DNA from: Firmicutes bacterium UBA3553
GTDB taxonomy: Bacteria > Bacillota > Clostridia > Tissierellales > Sedimentibacteraceae
NCBI GenBank assembly: GCA_002381185.1
Contig: DFOA01000022.1
Span: 1 to 29,765, forward strand
DNA length: 29,765 nucleotides
Direction of reading: 5' to 3'
The translations under genes and the position numbers were made by a program. The notes beneath the pieces were generated by a model. The model saw nothing but the letters and a program-made list of their open reading frames with translations, searched no databases and had not been told where the DNA came from. This document shows positions 8,136 through 15,735 of this stretch, one piece after another. Within the stretch, counting starts at the first letter, position 1, and each line of letters begins with the position of its first letter.

Positions 8136-8414
8136 CTACTTTTTAAGCAAAACTTCTATCATCTCCGCTTTAGTCATTTCCATTTTTAATTCAATGCCAC
8201 GTTCAGCCGCTACGATAACCAAATCATTTTTAGTCAGCTTTTCATAATTCAATTCATCCGGTTCCGGAGGACTTTCTTTAATTTCCTCAACAAAAATGCC
8301 AAAAGGTCCGGTTAATTCTCCGAACCTCTCCTCTGTTACTTCTATTACCTGCTCAGGTCTTAATGTACTTTTAGTAATCTTATCCCTGAACGCCTTTATT
8401 ACTTTAACCTTCAT
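8136..8414 (-). CDS. Small head-region protein with Rho-N/SAP-like C-terminal helix pair
   Basis: A 92-residue protein. Residues 1-45 are a small beta domain (MKVKVIKAFRDKITKSTLRP). Residues 57-92 read YEKLTKNDLVIVAAERGIEL followed by MTKAEMIEVLLKK, the pattern of Rho N-terminal or SAP-like helix-extended-helix domains. Genes of this type lie between the major capsid and head-tail connector in many Firmicutes phages, usually labelled Rho termination factor N-terminal domain protein. The role in the virion is unknown. The link between the two domains is an acidic, proline-rich stretch. Confidence 0.7.
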   Translation of the reverse strand: MKVKVIKAFRDKITKSTLRPEQVIEVTEERFGELTGPFGIFVEEIKESPPEPDELNYEKLTKNDLVIVAAERGIELKMEMTKAEMIEVLLKK

Positions 8415-8429
8415 AAATTAGCTCCTTTC

Positions 8430-9665
8430 TTATATAGTTGGAAATTCGTCTATGTTGGTAACTTCAACCTTTTGCACAGTCGGAACTAATCCGCTGATAT
8501 CAGCATACACAAACGCATTATTATCAAGCGGCTCTCCATGGCCGTACAGCTTAACAAGATAAGTTCTTTCATCCTCTAAAAACTTGTAAGAGTCATTATA
8601 CTCAATCTTTCCGCTCTTAGCTGTTCCAATTCCCATAAAGTATCTATTGGCAAGTCCAAAAATTGCCTTGCCTGACGAAACCTGCACAGATTGAATTACT
8701 CTTGTAGGGAAAGGAAATACATCATTTCTGTAAGTTCCATCTGCAGCTCTTACAGTTGTAGCCGGCATTATTTTCTTCAGGTAATCTGCAGGGCTTACTA
8801 GCATTATAACCTCTCTTATTACTCTTGGTTGCCCTTTAGGATCTACCGCCATATCACCAATTAAATTTCCATAGGTTACAGGATCTAGGCTCACTACAGG
8901 AACAGTCGCTTTTAACGGATATACCCCATCTGTTACTGTAACCCCTTCACCAACTTGTCTATTCATTCCGATAGGCATGTCTTTTCCAGTACCATTTATG
9001 ATAGCTTCTTCTAAACCAAACGCAAGAGCTTCAGCTAAAATACTTCTCACATACCTGTCTAACCAAACAGGGCCGAGGTCTAACATAGATTTTGCAACAG
9101 GTAAAAAAGCAGACAGCTTGTTCAGGCCCATATTAACTTTCTTAAATCCAGAAGTCAATTCTTTTGTAATTGTTGCCGTCAATGGTCCCCAAACTGCAAG
9201 TTGCTTTCCGTTTGTATTAACTATAAATTCAATTAATCCGCTTGTATTTTGGAAATTGATTAAATCTAACAACGGATGATTAGCAACTAAATCTTCAAAC
9301 ACCGCATCAATAGTTGTTATTGGTAAAACAACAGTCAAGTCAGTTAATGCCTGTTGAGGATTAGAGGCTCTCATAGCATCAATTACTTTTTCATAATAAT
9401 CTTTTTCAACAGATGTTAATTGTCTAACCCCTCTACCATTTAGGATGTTAGCATCTGCTGCCTGAACAATTCCTCTAAATTCATTCATAACTGCTTCCTG
9501 GTTCAGTTCTGAAAGTTCATTCCATGCATTAGCCATAGCTTCCATGTCATCATCTTTTTGTGCTTGTACTATTTTGTTCAAGATTTCTGTCTTCTTTTGA
9601 TTCATAAGGTCTTTGTTTTGCATTCCGAAAAGCTGTAATTTTAATTTTGCAATTTTTTTACTCAT
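8430..9665 (-). CDS. Major capsid protein, HK97 fold
   Basis: The 411-residue length and gene order (right after the ClpP-like protease) fit an HK97-type capsid precursor. Residues 1-100 form the helical, charged delta/scaffold domain that the protease would remove (KTEILNKIVQAQKDDDMEAM). The mature fold follows, with DLTVVLPITTIDAVFEDLVA, a phage capsid family region LDRYVRSILAEALAFGLEEA with the downstream NGTGKDMPIGM loop, and a C-terminal strand region. No separate scaffold gene is present, which fits HK97-type assembly. The exact cleavage site cannot be read from the sequence. Confidence 0.92.
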   Translation of the reverse strand: MSKKIAKLKLQLFGMQNKDLMNQKKTEILNKIVQAQKDDDMEAMANAWNELSELNQEAVMNEFRGIVQAADANILNGRGVRQLTSVEKDYYEKVIDAMRASNPQQALTDLTVVLPITTIDAVFEDLVANHPLLDLINFQNTSGLIEFIVNTNGKQLAVWGPLTATITKELTSGFKKVNMGLNKLSAFLPVAKSMLDLGPVWLDRYVRSILAEALAFGLEEAIINGTGKDMPIGMNRQVGEGVTVTDGVYPLKATVPVVSLDPVTYGNLIGDMAVDPKGQPRVIREVIMLVSPADYLKKIMPATTVRAADGTYRNDVFPFPTRVIQSVQVSSGKAIFGLANRYFMGIGTAKSGKIEYNDSYKFLEDERTYLVKLYGHGEPLDNNAFVYADISGLVPTVQKVEVTNIDEFPTI

Positions 9666-9667
9666 AA

Positions 9668-10381
9668 TTATTTCTCCATTTCTTTTTTAATTTGATTTTT
9701 TATAAATCTTTGAAACATGCTTTCTTTTGGCTCTGGAACTGGTTCCGGTTCTGATTCAATATGTTGTTCTGTTTCTTTTTGATACTTTAAAATCATTTCA
9801 GATAAATGCTTTTTAACACTTTGATTAGGATTCTTATTTGAGCTGTCATTAACTATTGATGTAGCAAATCCCATTTCAAGGGCTTTAGACGGTTCAATCC
9901 ATGATTCTTTATCCAACATTGCCTTTAGCTCATCCTCTGTGATATTCACATGGTTCAGATAAGCATTTATTGATGCCTGAGTGATGACATCCAAGTCATC
10001 CGCTTCTTTTCTAAGCTGATTTGCATTTCCAGATGCATAGGTCCATGCATTATGAATTAGCAACAATGAAGAATTTGACATTATTCTTTCATCACCTGCC
10101 ATGAATATAATGCTTGCGGCCGAGCATGCAAAGCCGTCATCATAAGTCTTAATTTTAGCCTTATGTCTTTTCAAGTTATTGTAAATTGCCAATCCTTCAG
10201 CTACTTCTCCGCCGTATGAATTGATGTAGACATTAATAACATCAACATCCAAACCCTCAATCTCTTTTGATAGAGTGTAACTTGAAACATCACTGTCAAG
10301 CCATTCCCAAGATGTAATATCTCCATAGATGATTATTGATGCCTCTCTGTTTTCCACTACTAATGAATAATACTTTTTCAA
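9668..10381 (-). CDS. Head maturation protease, ClpP-like
   Basis: A 237-residue serine protease of the ClpP/S14 type. The N-terminal half has DVDVINVYINSYGGEVAEGL, matching the ClpP oxyanion region. The nucleophile motif is GFACSAAS with Ser87 the likely catalytic residue, and His110 lies in LLLIHNAW. A charged C-terminal tail (residues ~185-237, with a run of EPEPVPEPKE) is probably a linker or scaffold-like segment. It processes the capsid scaffold domain. The start is TTG (10379-10381) with GGAGGTGAG seven bases upstream. Confidence 0.92.
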   Translation of the reverse strand: MKKYYSLVVENREASIIIYGDITSWEWLDSDVSSYTLSKEIEGLDVDVINVYINSYGGEVAEGLAIYNNLKRHKAKIKTYDDGFACSAASIIFMAGDERIMSNSSLLLIHNAWTYASGNANQLRKEADDLDVITQASINAYLNHVNITEDELKAMLDKESWIEPSKALEMGFATSIVNDSSNKNPNQSVKKHLSEMILKYQKETEQHIESEPEPVPEPKESMFQRFIKNQIKKEMEK

Positions 10382-10398
10382 CTTCTCACCTCCTCAAA

Positions 10399-11562
10399 TT
10401 AATTTGAATTACTTCCTGCAAGTGCCTTCAACAAATCCTCAACGCTTGAATAGTTTTTAGTAATCCAGTGCTGCCATGCCCAAGGTTCATCAATAATCGG
10501 TTCACCGACAAGCTTCCTGATATCATTTATGCAGAAGCCGCCCGACCCTATAAGTTTGTCTATTGCTGAAGAAACACTCAGCAGATCAATATGCTTAATT
10601 GATTTAGTGTCAATATCTACATATGTACCTGATACAAAACCGTTATACCCTGACCGTTTGCGGTTGATTTCTTCCTGCAGCATGTCTGTTAACGGATCTA
10701 CGCAAAATGTAAGATAGTTATTAATAACCGCATCTCCCACATTAGCCAAATCTCCCTTTAATATTACCGGCGGAATCCCAAAGGCCCTCCCGGTGAAATC
10801 ATAAATGTCATCAATCATTAACTTAATGTCCCTGGTGCTTTCAGGTGAGTAAGTCTTTTGTTCTGATTCTTTCCACTCCTGCCCTTTACCAAGCGGCAAT
10901 GCTGCATTATCACTATTAAGCCATTTACTTATTTTTTCATTGATTAACTTGTCAAAAGCTTCTTTTTCAGCTGTTCCCGCTACCGGAATCGTCTCATATT
11001 TGAATATGCCTTTTGTTCCCCTTGATTTTTGATAAGCATTCATACTGTAGGACACTAGCTTTCCATAGCTTTCATACATACCATTTATAAGCTTTCTAAC
11101 GTCTTTATTATTAAGTTTATAATAAAGCACTTCATTCATTAGAAACGTCTTGTTAAAAGTAAAATCGCCAACAGTTACCTGGCTGAATTGGCAATCAAAA
11201 AGCGCATAGTCTTTTTTATTAAAACTATCCGCTACTAGAAGCTGTCCGTTAGATTCAATTATCAGGCATTCATTTTCTTCATACAGCTTCGAAATCCACT
11301 TATGAATAAATTCACTTGAATTTTGATTCTTGTTTGGCTCTATATTCCATGTATAATATTCCTGTTTTTTTACCTCCTCATTTTTCAGAAAAGTCTTGAA
11401 CTCACACTTGCTTATTGAATTGGCAATTAGATTTACAGCTGTTTGAAAAGCAAGATTTCTAAATACCAATTCGGCTTGCAGGTTAAAAAACTCCTCCATC
11501 TTTACCTCGGTTGGTTCAACGTCACCTGCCAACCTGTTCAATAACCATGTTCTTATGCTCAC
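10399..11562 (-). CDS. Portal protein, HK97 family
   Basis: A 387-residue portal protein. Seen: the opening LLNRLAGDVEPTEVKMEEFF, NLAFQTAVNLIANSISKCEF (typical first portal helix), the segment GRAFGIPPVILKGDLANVGD characteristic of HK97-type portals, and FCVDPLTDMLQEEINRK. It forms the dodecameric ring at one vertex through which DNA enters, and docks to the terminase. The start is GTG (11560-11562) with a strong GGAGGTGAG. Its place between terminase and protease is standard. Confidence 0.93.
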   Translation of the reverse strand: MSIRTWLLNRLAGDVEPTEVKMEEFFNLQAELVFRNLAFQTAVNLIANSISKCEFKTFLKNEEVKKQEYYTWNIEPNKNQNSSEFIHKWISKLYEENECLIIESNGQLLVADSFNKKDYALFDCQFSQVTVGDFTFNKTFLMNEVLYYKLNNKDVRKLINGMYESYGKLVSYSMNAYQKSRGTKGIFKYETIPVAGTAEKEAFDKLINEKISKWLNSDNAALPLGKGQEWKESEQKTYSPESTRDIKLMIDDIYDFTGRAFGIPPVILKGDLANVGDAVINNYLTFCVDPLTDMLQEEINRKRSGYNGFVSGTYVDIDTKSIKHIDLLSVSSAIDKLIGSGGFCINDIRKLVGEPIIDEPWAWQHWITKNYSSVEDLLKALAGSNSN

Positions 11563-11576
11563 ATTTTCTCACCTCC

Positions 11577-13253
11577 TCACCCTGTTATAACAGGTAAATC
11601 TTCAAATGAGCTGCAGCTTGTATCTAACCAATCCTCTATTATGATGGAATGAACTCCTGCCATAAACGGATCTGTCTTCCTGCTCTTTCCCTCAATTTTA
11701 GCATAATAGTAGTTGCCTGTGTCAGTCCCTTGTTTTTTACCGCTTGCAACCAACTTTGTATTATTTGCAGCCCACCTATACAGCGGGTTATCTCCGCAAA
11801 TTAAATAGTGATTAACAAATATACTGTCAATCACCGGAACAATTTTCATAATATCGGACGGTCTTACAAGATATAAATTTTTATGCTCTTTATCAAAACC
11901 TATATCTTTCAGTGCTTTACTTAGTAATGCATATCTATAATTATCAACCGCAACACCCTTAATATCATAATATTGCATTTGTTCTTGTATGTAATCTACA
12001 ATTAATACTGGATCAATTTCCACATCATCAACTAATGTTAAAAGTTCCTCTTCTGCCCATTGTTTCCATGGAATTTTTAATCTTTTTAAATCAGCTGATT
12101 GCAGACATAACCACGAATGAGATATTTTATATCTAATATTTCCCGATTTAAAATGCAAATCTACAGTCGCTAAGTCATTTATTTTTGTATAATCAATACC
12201 TGCGACGCATGACCACCCTATTAAATCCGGAATTAGCTCATTGGTTGCTGCTATATTATCCCATTCGGTAACTTGTAAATCTCTATTGCCTTTGGGCCAG
12301 TTCAACCGTTTAGTGTAAAATTCCTCTTCTGTGGAAGGCTTATATTCCATCTCTATGAATTCCTGCTCCATTTCAAGTTTAAGAGTAGAAAGATATTTCA
12401 ATGATGGATTTGCTTTATGCCACATTTCAGGATTCAATGCTTCTTCTTCACTATCAATCCTCCATATAAGAGGCAGCCACCTTAAGTTTTTTATGATACC
12501 ATTCAATATATCTTTTGAAATGGCAAGCATATCATCAAGAACACCCTCACGGATATTTCCGTTTGTTGTAATATAAAAAGCTCTGGCATGCTTACGCTTG
12601 CCAAAGCCGGATGTAAATACTTTTATATTATCATAGCTCTCATACTGATGAACTTCATCAAACACAAGGCAGCCGGTTCTTTTGCTATCCTTTGTTTTTG
12701 CGTTAGAAGTATTAAATTTTATATAAGATTTAGTTTTTAAATTTTTAATGAGTTCTTTGGACTTGTAGAAAAACTTCTTTGATTTTATCCAAGTTCTCAC
12801 TAACATTTCATATACATCATCGAATGATGTTTTTGCCTGGTCTTCAGCATTTGCTACTATATCAACATTATATCCTGCAATTCCATGGTAATGAGTAGTA
12901 AGATACCATACAAGAGGAGAAATAAAACCGTTCTTGCCGTTACCTCTTCCCATTACAATAAAGATAGTTGAAAAAACTACTGTATCGGTTGATTTATAAA
13001 AACAGTGGATGCAAGCTGTTACTAGGAGTTCCCAATCAAACAGTTTAATTTCAAAATATCTCTCCATAAGCTCAACAGCTTTATCAATTTTTTCAGTATC
13101 AATAAAGACGTCTGACTCATTAAGCTTATATTCTATCCAATCCATAGCAAGATGAATATCTATGCCGGCAATTATCGTGCCGTCTCGAACACCGTCAATG
13201 TAACTGTCTATATATGGGTGATAGTCTTTTTTTCTACATTTCCTCAAAGTCAT
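11577..13253 (-). CDS. Terminase large subunit
   Basis: Packaging motor ATPase and nuclease. ATG 13253 (MTLRKCRKKDYHPYID) has a GGTGA site six bases upstream and is preferred to the ATG 12 bases further up; the protein is then 558 residues. Walker A-like MGRGNGKNG lies near residues 101-109 and Walker B LVFDEVH near 196-202, followed by a coupling motif TTNGN. The RNase H-like nuclease domain starts near residue 350 with the acidic AGIDYTKINDLATVDLHF; a second acidic VAVDNYRY lies near 440. It overlaps the small subunit gene by 20 bases. The family is the phage terminase of HK97/lambdoid Firmicutes type, which usually cuts at cos. Confidence 0.95.
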   Translation of the reverse strand: MTLRKCRKKDYHPYIDSYIDGVRDGTIIAGIDIHLAMDWIEYKLNESDVFIDTEKIDKAVELMERYFEIKLFDWELLVTACIHCFYKSTDTVVFSTIFIVMGRGNGKNGFISPLVWYLTTHYHGIAGYNVDIVANAEDQAKTSFDDVYEMLVRTWIKSKKFFYKSKELIKNLKTKSYIKFNTSNAKTKDSKRTGCLVFDEVHQYESYDNIKVFTSGFGKRKHARAFYITTNGNIREGVLDDMLAISKDILNGIIKNLRWLPLIWRIDSEEEALNPEMWHKANPSLKYLSTLKLEMEQEFIEMEYKPSTEEEFYTKRLNWPKGNRDLQVTEWDNIAATNELIPDLIGWSCVAGIDYTKINDLATVDLHFKSGNIRYKISHSWLCLQSADLKRLKIPWKQWAEEELLTLVDDVEIDPVLIVDYIQEQMQYYDIKGVAVDNYRYALLSKALKDIGFDKEHKNLYLVRPSDIMKIVPVIDSIFVNHYLICGDNPLYRWAANNTKLVASGKKQGTDTGNYYYAKIEGKSRKTDPFMAGVHSIIIEDWLDTSCSSFEDLPVITG

Positions 13254-13599
13254 TAAAATCACCATCCTGTTGAGATGGTTTTATTCCTATCTCTGTTAGT
13301 AACTTTAGCATCTGACCGTTCAGTTTTATAAGCTGGTCTATACTCTCATTTTTCTTGATGCCTTTTTGTCCGCCACCGTTATTGTACTCGGAGTTAACTC
13401 CACGGCTTTTTATATCCTCTATCAAAAGGCATTTCGTTACCCACATATCCATATAATCTTCTACGAGGTCAATATAATATTTTCCAACAGTTCCATTGCG
13501 TTCATTCTGATCAAGCAAATCTTTTTTGATTTCCTTATATAATTTTGAACGATATCTTTTTTCAAAATCTTTATTGTTCGTATTGCTATCTTTATTCAT
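13234..13599 (-). CDS. Terminase small subunit, P27 family
   Basis: An open frame runs to a GTG at 13611, but ATG 13599 (MNKDSNTNNKDFEKRYRSKL, 121 residues) has a GAGGGGG ribosome site at a usable distance and is the likely start. Residues 30-65 have GTVGKYYIDLVEDYMDMWVT, typical of the P27-type small terminase helices; the C-terminal half has an ESIDQLIKLNGQMLKLLTEI helix before EIGIKPS, a recognised end for this family. It recognises the packaging site and delivers DNA to TerL. It overlaps TerL and lies downstream of HNH and zinc ribbon genes. Confidence 0.88.
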   Translation of the reverse strand: MNKDSNTNNKDFEKRYRSKLYKEIKKDLLDQNERNGTVGKYYIDLVEDYMDMWVTKCLLIEDIKSRGVNSEYNNGGGQKGIKKNESIDQLIKLNGQMLKLLTEIGIKPSQQDGDFNDFEEM

Positions 13600-13645
13600 G
13601 ATTTTGCACACCCCCTCGCGGAGAATTTTAAAATTTCTCTCTTGT

Positions 13646-13870
13646 CTACACCCCAGCCGAGTTACAGTATTTGAAATTAAAATGAGTTTTATTTTGACCG
13701 GGGGTCTTGATATTATATTTTGAAATCATTTCTTTTTTACTTCCACTATCAATAGAGAAGTACATTCCACTATTACACCGTTCACATCTCTTACCATCTG
13801 ACATTCCATTGATATGAATGTCTTTATAACCACAATCTAAACATTTCATTACTACATATTCATTAGACAA
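13646..13870 (-). CDS. Small zinc-ribbon protein
   Basis: A 74-residue protein if it starts at TTG 13870, which lies five to six bases after AGAGGTGG; a GTG at 13879 is the alternative but overlaps the ribosome site. It has MKCLDCGYKDIHINGMSDGK and RCERCNSGMYF, two CxxC pairs that form a zinc ribbon, followed by a basic linker and a short tail. It sits between the HNH nuclease and TerS genes. The function is unknown; a role in DNA packaging or regulation is plausible from the position only. Confidence 0.65.
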   Translation of the reverse strand: MSNEYVVMKCLDCGYKDIHINGMSDGKRCERCNSGMYFSIDSGSKKEMISKYNIKTPGQNKTHFNFKYCNSAGV

Positions 13871-13872
13871 AC

Positions 13873-14226
13873 TTACCACCTCTCTTCTGTTAAAGGCTCC
13901 TTCTTTTCCTTCTGTCTATATCCATGTCTCTGCTCATGACAATCATGACATAGAGGAATTAAGTTCCTGTATTCTTTACTTTGAAATAAATATACCTTAC
14001 TTAATGCTAAACTTGGATGTCTTCTAACAAACTGAACATGATGCACATGATTAGCTTTAGTGTAGAATCCTCTTGCTTTGCAATCTTGGCATTCATACTT
14101 ATGTTCAATAAGAACTTCTTTTCTAAGTCTTCTCCAGTATTTAGAATTATAAAACTCTTCTAGCCTGTTCTCTGCAATGAGTTTACTTACCCACTTGCTA
14201 ACTTCATCCTGGTTGTTTATATTCAT
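13873..14226 (-). CDS. HNH endonuclease
   Basis: A 117-residue HNH nuclease. The ATG at 14226 (MNINNQDEVSKWVSKLIAEN) is chosen over a TTG at 14238; neither has a convincing ribosome site. Motifs: ECQDCKARG (first zinc pair), ANHVHHVQFVRRHP (the catalytic H-x-H region), NLIPLCHDCHEQRH (N, second zinc pair, final H). Residues before this (SKYWRRLRKEVLIE) match the lead-in of phage HNH proteins. HNH genes next to the terminase are needed for cohesive-end packaging in HK97-like phages, so cos packaging is inferred here. It lies just after the terminator of the DUF898-like gene, so it depends on readthrough. Confidence 0.9.
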   Translation of the reverse strand: MNINNQDEVSKWVSKLIAENRLEEFYNSKYWRRLRKEVLIEHKYECQDCKARGFYTKANHVHHVQFVRRHPSLALSKVYLFQSKEYRNLIPLCHDCHEQRHGYRQKEKKEPLTEERW

Positions 14227-14238
14227 ACTAATCGCCAA

Positions 14239-14266
14239 ATAAAAAAGAACCCTATAAAGAGTTCTT
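14239..14266 (-). terminator. Rho-independent terminator of the DUF898-like gene
   Basis: On the minus strand AAGAACTC...GGGTTCTT (arms 14245-14252 and 14259-14266, one mismatch) folds into a short hairpin followed by TTTTTTATT. It starts 8 bases after the stop of the membrane protein gene and ends 12 bases before the HNH start. It would stop transcripts entering the packaging genes unless they are antiterminated or it is leaky. Confidence 0.75.
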
Positions 14267-14274
14267 ATGTAATA

Positions 14275-14607
14275 CTATGCAAATTCTGTATTCTTTACTT
14301 TCCATTTCTCAACAGCAATTCCTAACCAAAAGCCATATATGCCTAAAGTTATGACTGTTAATAGAAACCACTTAATCCAGTTTCCAAATAACCCTATTGC
14401 TTTACCTTTAAACTTTAATCTTCTGCCTTCAATCACCGTGTGATTAACTTTCCAACCATACGTCATACATAATGCCCAAGGATAACAAATGCCTAAAGTA
14501 AAAAAAGTAACAAGAAAACCTAAGATACTCCAACCAATTAATTGCAATAAACCACCGTCAAAATATGAATCATTTTTAGTAGTTACATTAAAACCTACGT
14601 TTGACAT
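14275..14607 (-). CDS. DUF898-like membrane protein (moron)
   Basis: A 110-residue membrane protein with hydrophobic segments near residues 20-45 (LLQLIGWSILGFLVTFFTLG) and 75-95 (GNWIKWFLLTVITLGIYGFW). The pattern GLLQLIGWSILGFL ... WALCMTYGWKVNHTVIEGRR ... LFGNWIKWF is that of DUF898 (YjgN-like) proteins, here a short form. It has its own promoters (14645-14673 and 14740-14767), a very strong AAGGGAGG site and its own terminator, and lies between a recombinase and the packaging genes. Such self-contained genes in a late operon are morons and are often expressed from the prophage. The function is unknown; lysogenic conversion or exclusion is an inference. Confidence 0.8.
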   Translation of the reverse strand: MSNVGFNVTTKNDSYFDGGLLQLIGWSILGFLVTFFTLGICYPWALCMTYGWKVNHTVIEGRRLKFKGKAIGLFGNWIKWFLLTVITLGIYGFWLGIAVEKWKVKNTEFA

Positions 14608-14644
14608 TACCCAATTCCTCCCTTGAAATAATATAATTACCTAT

Positions 14645-14673
14645 ATTATACCAAGGTAAAATACTTCCTTCAA
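14645..14673 (-). promoter_or_regulatory. Promoter of the DUF898-like gene, proximal
   Basis: On the minus strand TTGAAG (14668-14673) and TATAAT (14645-14650) are separated by exactly 17 bases, a strong sigma-A-type promoter. It lies about 38 bases before the start codon of the DUF898-like gene. Confidence 0.8.
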
Positions 14674-14739
14674 CATTAATTTACAAGATTTGACACCTTT
14701 AAGTAGTCTTTATTTCCGTCTGACTATAAATAAATATCT

Positions 14740-14767
14740 ATAATATAGCATGCCAAAATGATGTCAA
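14740..14767 (-). promoter_or_regulatory. Second, upstream promoter for the DUF898-like gene
   Basis: On the minus strand TTGACA (14762-14767) and TATTAT (14740-14745) are separated by 16 bases. It has a consensus -35 and near-consensus -10. Together with the proximal promoter it makes a tandem pair that drives the membrane protein gene. Both are sigma-A type, so expression in the lysogen is expected. Confidence 0.7.
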
Positions 14768-14833
14768 AAAACGCACTAATAAAACACGAATATTAATTGA
14801 TTTTACTTTATTTCATATTCGTTTTGTCAGTTT

Positions 14834-14948
14834 TGAATGTTCCATTTTCTTAGAGAATCAAACATTCATCATGAACGTGTTTCTTCTATCAGTATAATCA
14901 TAATAATTTTTTATGCTGAATGTGCAATAACCAAAATATAAAACATTC
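14834..14948. repeat. Two inverted pairs of a GAATGTT motif between recombinase and moron
   Basis: TGAATGTT (14834-14841) pairs with AACATTCA (14861-14868), and TGAATGT (14917-14923) pairs with AACATTC (14942-14948). The inner gaps are 19 and 18 bases, so the layout is regular. The stretch (14608-14965) has no gene, is AT-rich, and lies between the recombinase stop and the moron promoters. It could bind the adjacent recombinase or a regulator. The repeats are seen directly; any role is inferred. Confidence 0.55.
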
Positions 14949-14965
14949 GAAAACAAAACAAAAAA

Positions 14966-15568
14966 TTAAATGATTAATGAGTTAAGACTTTTGCTATAAT
15001 TGTCGTAGTCTTTTCTGTCCAGTCCCAGGTACCTTTTGGTTTCTTCTATGCTGCTATGCCCAAGCATTTCTTTCACGACAACAATGTTATAACCGCTTTC
15101 AACAAAAATGCAGTAAGCATATGTCTTCCTCATGCTATGGGCTGTAATATTGTCAAGTCCGAATACTTCTCCAGCTTTCTTCAATATATTTGATACCCTT
15201 GGTACTCCTATATGATCATAGCTACCCTTTCTAGATGGAAACATGTACTCAAAATCCTCTTTATCTTTTATGTAATTTTTCAAAATCCTTTCAAGCTTGG
15301 AAACAATAACAACCTCACGAGGTTTCATATTGCACTTTCTTATGTTCTTGCTGTTAGCCTTCTTAGCTTCCATGATTCTGAAATAACCGGCTCTTAATGC
15401 TGCCTTGATATCCCTGACTTGGAGTGAAACAAGATCACCTGTACGATATCCGGTTGCTACTCCCAATACAAAAAGAACATAGTCTCTTTCATTTTGTTTT
15501 CTTAGATAATCCTGGATGTCCAAAACCTTTCCAGGTTGCTTAATAGGATTTGCCGGTCGCTTAACCAT
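14966..15568 (-). CDS. Short tyrosine recombinase
   Basis: A 200-residue tyrosine recombinase made of the catalytic domain only. With ATG 15568 as the start (AGGTGA six bases upstream; a GTG at 15574 is too close), the active-site residues are Arg42 (TGYRTGD), His144 and Arg147 (HSMRKT), His171 (LGHSS) and Tyr180 (KRYLGL). Full phage integrases have about 350-400 residues with an arm-binding and a core-binding domain, both absent or vestigial here. Its place in the late region, far from the immunity module, suggests it is not the main integrase. A resolution or inversion role is possible. The catalytic set is complete, so activity is expected. Confidence 0.88.
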   Translation of the reverse strand: MVKRPANPIKQPGKVLDIQDYLRKQNERDYVLFVLGVATGYRTGDLVSLQVRDIKAALRAGYFRIMEAKKANSKNIRKCNMKPREVVIVSKLERILKNYIKDKEDFEYMFPSRKGSYDHIGVPRVSNILKKAGEVFGLDNITAHSMRKTYAYCIFVESGYNIVVVKEMLGHSSIEETKRYLGLDRKDYDNYSKSLNSLII

Positions 15569-15627
15569 ATGCACTCACCTACTTATCCCCTCCCCATGCC
15601 CTATACGGTTTTCATCAGTCCGTATCA

Positions 15628-15658
15628 ACACAAAAGGCACCCAGTCTCGGATGCCTTT
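15628..15658 (-). terminator. Rho-independent terminator between late activator and recombinase
   Basis: The arms AAAGGCACCC (from 15633) and GGATGCCTTT (to 15658) form a 10-bp stem with one mismatch. On the minus strand the hairpin is followed by TTTTGTGTT. It lies downstream of the ArpU-like gene and also downstream of the possible late promoter at 15679-15712, so that promoter's transcripts would need to pass it. Confidence 0.65.
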
Positions 15659-15678
15659 CACATATATTTTATGATATC

Positions 15679-15712
15679 ACTATAACACATAAAACGTCTC
15701 ATAATGTCTCAT
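15679..15712 (-). promoter_or_regulatory. Candidate activator-dependent late promoter with direct repeats
   Basis: On the minus strand a -10-like TATAGT (15679-15684) is preceded by two copies of ATGAGAC (15696-15702 and 15706-15712), ten bases apart, that cover the place where a -35 box would lie. There is no consensus -35. Direct repeats on one face of the helix at this place suit an activator. The ArpU/RinA-like gene lies immediately upstream, which makes this a candidate late-gene promoter. The activator link is inferred. Confidence 0.45.
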
Positions 15713-15735
15713 TTTTGTTTTTTTATGAAAAATTT

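Noticed and set aside
13619..13640. AT palindrome GAGAATTTTAAAATTTCTC as a terminator
   Set aside because: It has no GC stem or following T-run on either strand; it is mentioned only as part of the possible cos region.
14873..14884. GAACGTGTTTC as a second LexA-type box
   Set aside because: The second half does not follow at four bases (it reads TTTC and not GTTC), so it does not match the box spacing.
15603..15625. Inverted repeat ATACGG-N11-CCGTAT near the recombinase start as its core site
   Set aside because: Arms are only six bases and the gap is longer than a tyrosine recombinase crossover region; kept only as a minor dyad.
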